Source: Schizochytrium sp. TIO01 (lineage: Eukaryota; Sar; Bigyra; Thraustochytrida; Thraustochytriidae). Taken from it: 64,000 nucleotides of DNA. Shown in pieces: positions 63,401 through 64,000 of the stretch. The stretch spans positions 1,548,001 to 1,612,000 of the forward strand of contig SMSO01000035.1 of NCBI GenBank assembly GCA_004764695.1. Direction: 5' to 3'. The position numbers were made by a program, and so were the translations under genes. The notes beneath the pieces are model-generated. The model did not search any database. It saw nothing but the letters and a program-made list of their open reading frames with translations, and was not told the DNA's origin. Position 1 is the first letter of the stretch. Every line of letters begins with the position of its first letter.

Positions 63401-63989
63401 GCTTAACAAAACCATTTCCAGCAATAGCAAAAAGACTAGAGTCATGACACCATGCAATGTCTTGCACCTCATTCTGCATAAGATATATCGGCTCAGCCAA
63501 ACGTTCTTGTTTGGCCCAATCCCAAAACTCGATACTGACTCTATGGTTAGTAGATACACTCGATGTATTGTTTCTGTCTTTTGATGAGTTTGACACGATT
63601 GCAATAATCTGTCCGGTAGCATCAAATGCCAAATGCATATATCCTGGTCGAACTTGCAGAATTGCTCGTGTGGCGTGATCACTGGCTACCTGGGCGACAC
63701 TCCAGATGTGAACTTCGCCTCTTAAATCTGAGCTTGCAACGTATGAACCAGATGGATCCACGGCGATGCTAACAACGCTATCTTGGTGACCCAAGAAAAA
63801 TTCTTGCGATTGCGTGCACAGATTTTGAACTACGATTATCGAATCAGCAGCGTACACAATTTTTTCTCTTTTCGTATCAACATAATGAGCCAACTTGCAA
63901 CCAACTTGTCCACTGAATGCATAAGCCCATTCTCGTTTAAGCTGAGTACTACAGTCTTGACAGTCTACCTCAAATGAACCAAGAAGCAT
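57483..63989 (-). CDS. giant EML-like (HELP/WD40) microtubule-associated protein, probably 5' partial
   Basis: 2168 residues are readable from an ATG at 63989, but the frame stays open to the window edge, so the true start may lie outside. The protein is a chain of WD40 blades arranged as three EML modules. Module 1 starts with YVDTKREKIVYAAD and EFFLGHQDSVVSIAVDPSG near residues 38-80. Module 2 starts near 780 with WLQGYNVARNNIKYLADQRV, the HELP-type W-GY-x-rNN-Y core. Module 3 starts near 1550 with INWVYGRTKHIAARFCGS and FFVDHQCEVVALDVSGDG. Three modules of about 600-750 residues are the layout of animal EML5/EML6. EML proteins bind tubulin through the HELP/propeller unit and influence microtubule dynamics, so a cytoskeletal or flagellar role is likely. 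Each HELP motif is degenerate. Confidence 0.85.
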   Translation of the reverse strand: MLLGSFEVDCQDCSTQLKREWAYAFSGQVGCKLAHYVDTKREKIVYAADSIIVVQNLCTQSQEFFLGHQDSVVSIAVDPSGSYVASSDLRGEVHIWSVAQVASDHATRAILQVRPGYMHLAFDATGQIIAIVSNSSKDRNNTSSVSTNHRVSIEFWDWAKQERLAEPIYLMQNEVQDIAWCHDSSLFAIAGNGFVKLIDAQLQAHDKFNGQRYNTRAGILSRLEVVDVELGEFTKTTSSAPCFTCLCFLGKTVVAGTEQGTILQFDCATAKLTQIVQAQLDYQAISCIAEWKLGVVSASRDGSLQLWDMGLHPLNTSSSANVKNQIVLNEGEICTLCLANSRNSKIALVGSSNGRLWEMNFGQKYDSGAVTKIPTVRSHAGEGAPLASVLPHSETTIITSSTSDLCLYVWDIVNQRILFSYALQAPPRCMAFSPQGDYFAIVLSTGVISLHEPFDSDHPFAEIHRFELPENQHAATDIAFSPDGAYLAVGCESTTVYLFMVRRQPLTKHKQFTCVQALKPSTNQSSYIDMGCRVLLDWSSESTILRTSVVSQMQYTSAQQFYWDISRAGALIEENLSAIRSLSWCGQVCPDLGDIKGIPPVLASKACAFAIYKNRLAVGTRDGKIFCVPFPCPKELPEDLVKVYSVSNKLSTPVSSIIFVDEGKRLLSMAPYGTIMQWTIEFDNESETSAMNTIVSSSPFIPSEDPEIAEELWKIQARAWQNIGSIEQLDGPFADVGGDSAMPEENYPPIDDSLARQDVLQLAMGLLPNRRDPDASLSWLQGYNVARNNIKYLADQRVAWPACGSVVINCFSSKQGKLDQSFVCPLNQSQNQSQHPDVPIEVLAISPQRLHLAFGQGSKLYVWDSESNSIVSSVEFPWSSAGAAHISFNTDGSRIAAVGADAHQTVAIVDWPKRRCVGFAPSGSPAILDIVWSDVCCFTTVGIRHVSFWNLANGGSGAPEVRRGLFSTSSGDRIQTQNVISVCALAKEQIVAGLADGRLAIWDIQSRKIVTLLGSEGNSCLTLCQSLRNQPGFFAGMKSGHLIYWSQDNGDPNSYTPHEIFHAASSIKCIDVTPKQSSRMGSLFHENLTGYQNDRISPGLVYCVIGDRVGGINEINIDLRTKQLEVQSSFKSLLKTHSKGESWALAAHPSEQIAFTAADDGYIRIWDLQARHELNTINVAHKVISLAVAVSPEDDEADILAVGCDNGDVDIFQFKRSALSTDQFMPLAQSLRNGEDWCQALQFSPDARRLAIGCHDHNIYVYDMLNQEQTIKIQAHTSPVIKLDWSLDIIDQFSGASRYLQSMSSTREILYLEIPLVSDDPKLLRDTESIQGIEWATYTCLGGWAVSGIKSRHFWASCARSYGGMHLVAGDVDGSLKVLAFPSNLGLPTREVRLASLHAGILSQVAFSANDCYILSLDTRRCLCVWKTESLEDIASAKYKWMALEQDERDRRLQLARDQAENIRVNVSESKIPVSHAEDTATTVDQGISLKSTSSPTRSASVNFSTFKMHRLSWEIDNESWKSQLVPRILSKNPTLALGASKSSPQLHINWVYGRTKHIAARFCGSLDDYAFAAANIVVIQRPVRAGQLAKQTFFVDHQCEVVALDVSGDGQLMISADALQNVLVWSPSSLTQVANFKTDSSVKMIRFSPRATLAGLLLDTGSFALVCIKTGLVQCTGIFSEAGCASSCDLIVMPKNENDPNSDVDIAIAGGKYLKVWTFDPVRARLTSCTKESPVGSDFLCLALGDAGLLSGHADGALISWSGVSTNVRRILNQSNFKERGSIQQLSDISQITTLQTGGYVCLSRSGKTLLLDPMMAPDTPLLLKSGQSKICFLDSDRAGRKRILVSYANGAILEYDTVRQSLHEVQCGHHALKQGTIPEAEVLSQDTSARGIDVSLFLHEARSFMLSVGEDCYAKVWDVENHTVLTEQHLPDAATCCAVSQAGHHIAVGTRSGTLVVFSSMLRRQILQVAISFQQGSDHIRDGVRALQYSPDGSMLAVAGDDGHVRVLETRNYALIRHFPHVHQVPVTHMDWSVSGDFLRTNGCIQALPVSLVRKIVPKLTRNEYAELAVSTETKKDINSITWQTNSCAMSETTAHLHQSIRSSSIPIYCVGSEIIAVSDGTLADSTGRKLAPIHHIGPFHIYSSIDGASVFTSGKEDGLIFHLQR

Positions 63990-64000
63990 TGCAGACGCCG

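Noticed and set aside
1-64000. CRISPR arrays, operons and bacterial-type signals
   Set aside because: The window is eukaryotic; the tandem arrays are simple microsatellites without spacer structure.

Overview
The window is nuclear DNA from a eukaryote, most likely a unicellular protist. Large, mostly uninterrupted genes encode typical eukaryotic housekeeping proteins: a U3 snoRNP/UTP10 protein, cohesin SMC1, a mitochondrial 2-oxoglutarate/malate-type carrier, a PP4 regulatory subunit 2, and a giant EML-like WD40 protein. They are separated by long intergenic stretches rich in microsatellites. TAA, TGA and TAG all act as stops, so the code looks standard. One well-supported spliceosomal intron is visible (43129-43253, with GTAAGT donor and TACTAAC branch site), so introns exist but are rare. 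An EML protein in an intron-poor genome would fit a stramenopile such as a thraustochytrid; that placement is an inference and weak.

Layout. At 1-588 (minus) is the 5' part of a Ser- and Gln/Asn-rich protein that runs off the left edge. UTP10/HEATR1 (3329-9880, +) converges on an OGC-type carrier (10519-11538, -). After a long, gene-poor, repeat-rich stretch (11.5-17.4 kb, with a possible split gene or pseudogene at 15.8-17.0 kb) come a fatty-acid-hydroxylase/sterol-desaturase family enzyme (17414-18439, +) and a multi-pass membrane protein (18826-20883, -). Next are an EF-hand/poly-Ser protein and a methyltransferase-like/TPR protein, which abut or may be one spliced gene (21912-27006, +). 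PPP4R2 (27655-28221, -), an acidic coiled-coil protein (29418-32105, -) and a GST (32810-33496, -) follow. Then come a candidate SMC5/6-interacting CANIN-domain protein (35755-37740, +) and a convergent pair of paralogous COG3618-type hydrolases (41198-42325, +; 42698-43953, -, spliced). The right third holds two small membrane proteins (44784-45527, +; 46041-47345, -), SMC1 (49651-53601, +), a SEL1-repeat protein (54849-57419, +) and the EML-like protein (57483 to the right edge, -).

The genes do not form one pathway. Two concern chromosome architecture (SMC1 and the CANIN candidate), one ribosome biogenesis (UTP10), one phosphatase regulation (PPP4R2) and one the cytoskeleton (EML). Starts given here are the first ATG of each frame, because TTG/GTG starts are unlikely in a eukaryote. 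No tRNA, rRNA, CRISPR array, complete transposon or operon was seen. The strongest non-routine observations are the intron present in only one of two equally long hydrolase paralogs, the ambiguous EF-hand/methyltransferase junction, the CANIN candidate, and a recurrent TACCTAC/GTAGGTA word in the intergenic DNA.
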